This document shows positions 61,450-64,000 of a DNA stretch of 64,000 bases, in pieces (the first letter of the stretch is position 1; every line of letters begins with the position of its first letter). Under the pieces are notes generated by a model. That model saw only the letters and a list, made by a program, of their open reading frames with translations. It made no database searches and was not told the origin of the DNA. Made by a program: the position numbers and the translations under genes. The stretch is from assembly GCF_001684965.1 (NCBI RefSeq), contig NZ_MAYG01000001.1:2976001-3040000 (forward strand). The letters are read 5' to 3'. The DNA is from Chryseobacterium arthrosphaerae. GTDB lineage: Bacteria > Bacteroidota > Bacteroidia > Flavobacteriales > Weeksellaceae.

Positions 61450-64000
61450 TTACTGCTTGATTATTTTCTTGGTAATCTTTTGGTTATCGTTCAGGGTAAT
61501 GGTAAACATATAGGTTCCTTTTACCAATTCTGAAACGTCAATTCTACCAGAGTTGGTGTTGATATTTACTGTTTTCACCAGTTTTCCTGAAGCATCATAA
61601 ATCGTTACAGAAGCTTTACTGTGTTTGCCTAATGTAACATTGACGAAATCTTTAGCAGGATTTGGCGTAATATTTACTTCAGAATTCAGTTTAATATCAG
61701 CAGTCCCCAATGTTGAACTTGTTTTCACAAAATAACCTCCGAAACCAGAAGTCTGGAAGCTTACTTCCCAGTATTTGTAGGTGTCGTTCCATACAATATC
61801 ATTGATATCAGGAGTAATGACAGTGGCTGAAGTTCCAAAAGATGCTACTGTTCCGGTATTGCTGGTTCCTTCATATTTTTCGATCACAAGATTTGCTTTA
61901 GCAGCAATATCAGAAGGTGAAGAAGGCAGTTTTATGCTGCTTGTCAGGTTATAGTCATCGAAATCACTCTGTTTAAAGTATAAAGTCACTTTTCCGGTTG
62001 CCGCAGCTGCATTGGCTGCCGGATTGATCTCAAATCTTCTGGCAACATACCCAGGCTGGGCATTATCTACCCATACTTTGGACGTCACGCTTCCGGATAC
62101 TGTACTGGCTGTTTCTTTTTCCACTCTTGAAATCAGCTGGCATGCATTGGTAAAATAATTATATCCGGCAGCTACTGTATTGGCTTTGGTCTGATTGGAA
62201 GTAGCCAGGTTTTTCACCTCAGCAATATTTTCATAAATGGTAGCCCTCATTTTAAGATCGAATGTTCTGGAAGTCCAGTTCGTACCGTCTGTAGATGTTT
62301 TGGATCTGTTATTAACGGCGGTATTTTCTGCTTTCATCGCTATTTTTCCGCTCAAACCATTAACCACGATATAAAATTCTTTTCCGGTGACCATCTGTAC
62401 ATTCAAATCGGAAAGGTTAACATAGTTCCAGGTAAATTTTTGGGTATCATTAAGCCACGAAGTAACGGTTTTAGTTGCTATAATATCTCCCGGATCTCCG
62501 TTAGCATTCACTTTTCTGATTTGAATATCTACAGGGATATCTGAAGGAATGGTAGTTCCTGTTAAAAATGAGAAGCCTCCAAGTTTTCCTGTTAACGTCG
62601 GATTATACCGAACGGCAAGCGCCATATTATCAAAATAATAATTAGATTCTGTATTGGCAATGATATAAGGCTCGTCATAAGTTACAATCTCAAAATCAGA
62701 TTTTACACATCCCAACTCGTCAGTAACTGCTTTATAAATATCCAATTTACCATAGCCCCATCTCGTATTCGGTACAGCTCCGGTTGCTCCATCTTTCCTT
62801 GCGTTGGAAGTAAGGCGTGACTTGACCTGTGCAGCCGTTAATGCAGGATTTGCCTGAAGCAATAATCCTACAGCTCCGGCTACTCCTGGTGAAGACATGC
62901 TGGTTCCCTGATTTTTCACATAATAATTAGTCCCCGCAATAATATCTGTGGCTCCGGGAGCAGAATTACCGGATCTCGATGAAATTACATTCTGTCCTGA
63001 ACCCGCTATATCAGGCTTTTGAAAACCATCTACTCTTGGCCCCTGTGCACTAAATGAAGATATAGATTCCTGTGGGGTAAGAGTATAACGCCCACTTGTT
63101 CCGGAATACCAACTTGCTCTTCCCATATAGGAAGCTACAGTAATGGCATTAGACGCATTTCCGGGGCTTCCCACAACATGTTCATTATCTCCGTTTTGAA
63201 GTGTAGTCGCTACTCCCTGGCTGTAAAGCCAACCGTGAGCAGTTATCGCCTGTGCTCCGTTATTGGTAATTTCCAGGGCATAATTCCCCTGACAGTCAAC
63301 TGAAGTGCCGGATGTTCTGCTTATTACCAACTGAACATATCGTTTATTATTATCTGTACTCCAATAATTATACATGGTAGCCGTAAAGCCACCTCCAAGT
63401 ATGCTGTGTGCAGTATTAGTGCTTATATTCTGGGTATACTGTTGCCCGTCAGGTGTTGTCAGTTTTGCAGTAACGGGAGAGTCATCATTGGCATACATCA
63501 GAAAGGAAAATACTGTAGCCGCAGAAGTATTGCTTGCCACTGTAAAATTATAAGTCTGCGAAGCACCGGACTCTATATCAACCTTCCTGTGAAGATTAGC
63601 CCCATAATCATTCCCCGCAGATATTACCACCACTCTTCCCGGTCCGGATGTTGTAAAATTATTCACGGCAACTTCATGAGATGCTGTTCCGTCATGGGCT
63701 GTACCTTGCCCCCCAATACTCATGTTGACAACAATTGGTTTATTCAGAGCTGTAGCTACATTCTTGAAATATGTTAAAGCATTAATGGTATTGGTCGTCG
63801 GGAAAGATCCGTTTCCTCCTTTTACAAAAACAATATCGGCGTCAGAGGAGAATCCTTTATGTCTTTTATCTGCAAAACCGGCCCCGTTTCCGGCAGCAGT
63901 TCCGGATACGTGAGTTCCATGTCCGTTTGTATCAGTTTCTCTGACAAAGCCTGTAGGAGTACCATCCAATTCATCTTCTATCTGAGCTCTGGTATATTCT
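61450..64000 (-). CDS. S8 family serine peptidase with T9SS sorting domain (5' end beyond window)
   Basis: About 850 residues are visible and the frame stays open through position 64000, so the N terminus, signal peptide and catalytic Asp are outside. The catalytic His is in DTNGHGTHVSGTAAG near the start of the visible part and the catalytic Ser in QGTSMSSPGVAGAVGLLLQ. Beta domains follow, and the last 75 residues are a type IX secretion sorting domain (ITPNPAKDFVNVTL, VTIYDASGKLVKTV, LVKGTYMFTI). It should be a secreted or surface-bound subtilisin-like protease. Its terminator is at 61393-61422. Confidence 0.93.
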   Translation of the reverse strand, partial: EYTRAQIEDELDGTPTGFVRETDTNGHGTHVSGTAAGNGAGFADKRHKGFSSDADIVFVKGGNGSFPTTNTINALTYFKNVATALNKPIVVNMSIGGQGTAHDGTASHEVAVNNFTTSGPGRVVVISAGNDYGANLHRKVDIESGASQTYNFTVASNTSAATVFSFLMYANDDSPVTAKLTTPDGQQYTQNISTNTAHSILGGGFTATMYNYWSTDNNKRYVQLVISRTSGTSVDCQGNYALEITNNGAQAITAHGWLYSQGVATTLQNGDNEHVVGSPGNASNAITVASYMGRASWYSGTSGRYTLTPQESISSFSAQGPRVDGFQKPDIAGSGQNVISSRSGNSAPGATDIIAGTNYYVKNQGTSMSSPGVAGAVGLLLQANPALTAAQVKSRLTSNARKDGATGAVPNTRWGYGKLDIYKAVTDELGCVKSDFEIVTYDEPYIIANTESNYYFDNMALAVRYNPTLTGKLGGFSFLTGTTIPSDIPVDIQIRKVNANGDPGDIIATKTVTSWLNDTQKFTWNYVNLSDLNVQMVTGKEFYIVVNGLSGKIAMKAENTAVNNRSKTSTDGTNWTSRTFDLKMRATIYENIAEVKNLATSNQTKANTVAAGYNYFTNACQLISRVEKETASTVSGSVTSKVWVDNAQPGYVARRFEINPAANAAAATGKVTLYFKQSDFDDYNLTSSIKLPSSPSDIAAKANLVIEKYEGTSNTGTVASFGTSATVITPDINDIVWNDTYKYWEVSFQTSGFGGYFVKTSSTLGTADIKLNSEVNITPNPAKDFVNVTLGKHSKASVTIYDASGKLVKTVNINTNSGRIDVSELVKGTYMFTITLNDNQKITKKIIKQ

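Noticed and set aside
1..64000. CRISPR arrays, rRNA genes, insertion sequences and transposases
   Set aside because: No regular direct repeats, rRNA-like stretches, transposase motifs or IS-type flanking repeats were seen on reading through the window.

Overview
This window looks like a piece of the chromosome of a flavobacterium (Bacteroidota, Flavobacteriia), most likely Chryseobacterium or a close relative; the genus is inferred from protein similarity recalled from memory. The signs are two tandem SusC/SusD pairs, a subtilase with a type IX secretion (T9SS) C-terminal sorting domain, a TamB gene paired with a lipoprotein-type Omp85 (TamL), a fused CcoN-CcoO oxidase subunit, a DUF6702 protein, a double-glycine 'bacteriocin-like' peptide typed NLKKMSAQDLKNIQGG, and Bacteroidota promoters (TTG, about 19-20 nt, then TANNTTTG) with no Shine-Dalgarno sites.

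Layout. 1-9.2 kb: a partial S9 peptidase diverges from htpG; then an XRE regulator, an alkyltransferase-like protein lacking the methyl-acceptor cysteine, a 48-residue small protein, a deoxyhypusine-synthase-like enzyme, a GreA/GreB-type factor, an outer membrane barrel, arfB and menE. 9.2-16.1 kb: tRNA-Gln followed by about 0.8 kb of gene-free AT-rich DNA and a three-gene phage-tail-like cassette, including a 1606-residue protein combining LamG-like, CotH-kinase-like, EF-hand-like and leucine-rich segments. 16.1-23.5 kb: small acidic proteins, ACT-domain protein, HdeD-like protein, amino acid permease, a second XRE regulator and the cbb3 oxidase genes ccoNO-ccoP. 23.7-34 kb: tamB-tamL-yihY (envelope biogenesis), argS and the double-glycine peptide. 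34.3-44.5 kb: a lipocalin-like lipoprotein and two SusCD pairs, all on the minus strand. 44.7-49 kb: rnhB, yidC, pyrG.

49.2-57.3 kb holds the most interesting locus: a CDP-alcohol phosphatidyltransferase, a CDP-diglyceride synthase, a patatin-like protein with both catalytic positions altered, a short-chain dehydrogenase, a PAP2 + dual-specificity phosphatase fusion, and an alpha/beta hydrolase + methyltransferase fusion. In content and protein lengths it matches the uncharacterised E. coli ynbABCD operon, with extra genes added and a beta-helix gene, under its own palindrome-bearing promoter, lying between its two halves in the opposite direction. 57.5-64 kb: radA, a methyltransferase-VanW-AcpH cluster coupled by ATGA overlaps, a DUF6702 protein, and a subtilase cut off by the window end.

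Functional links. tamB/tamL and yidC serve membrane protein and outer membrane assembly; the SusCD pairs import ligands across the outer membrane; the ynb-like locus is predicted to make and remodel a phospholipid or phospholipid-like product. Several annotated starts here are shortened relative to the longest open frame because a TANNTTTG promoter element lies inside the longer frame, or because an ATGA overlap fixes the start.
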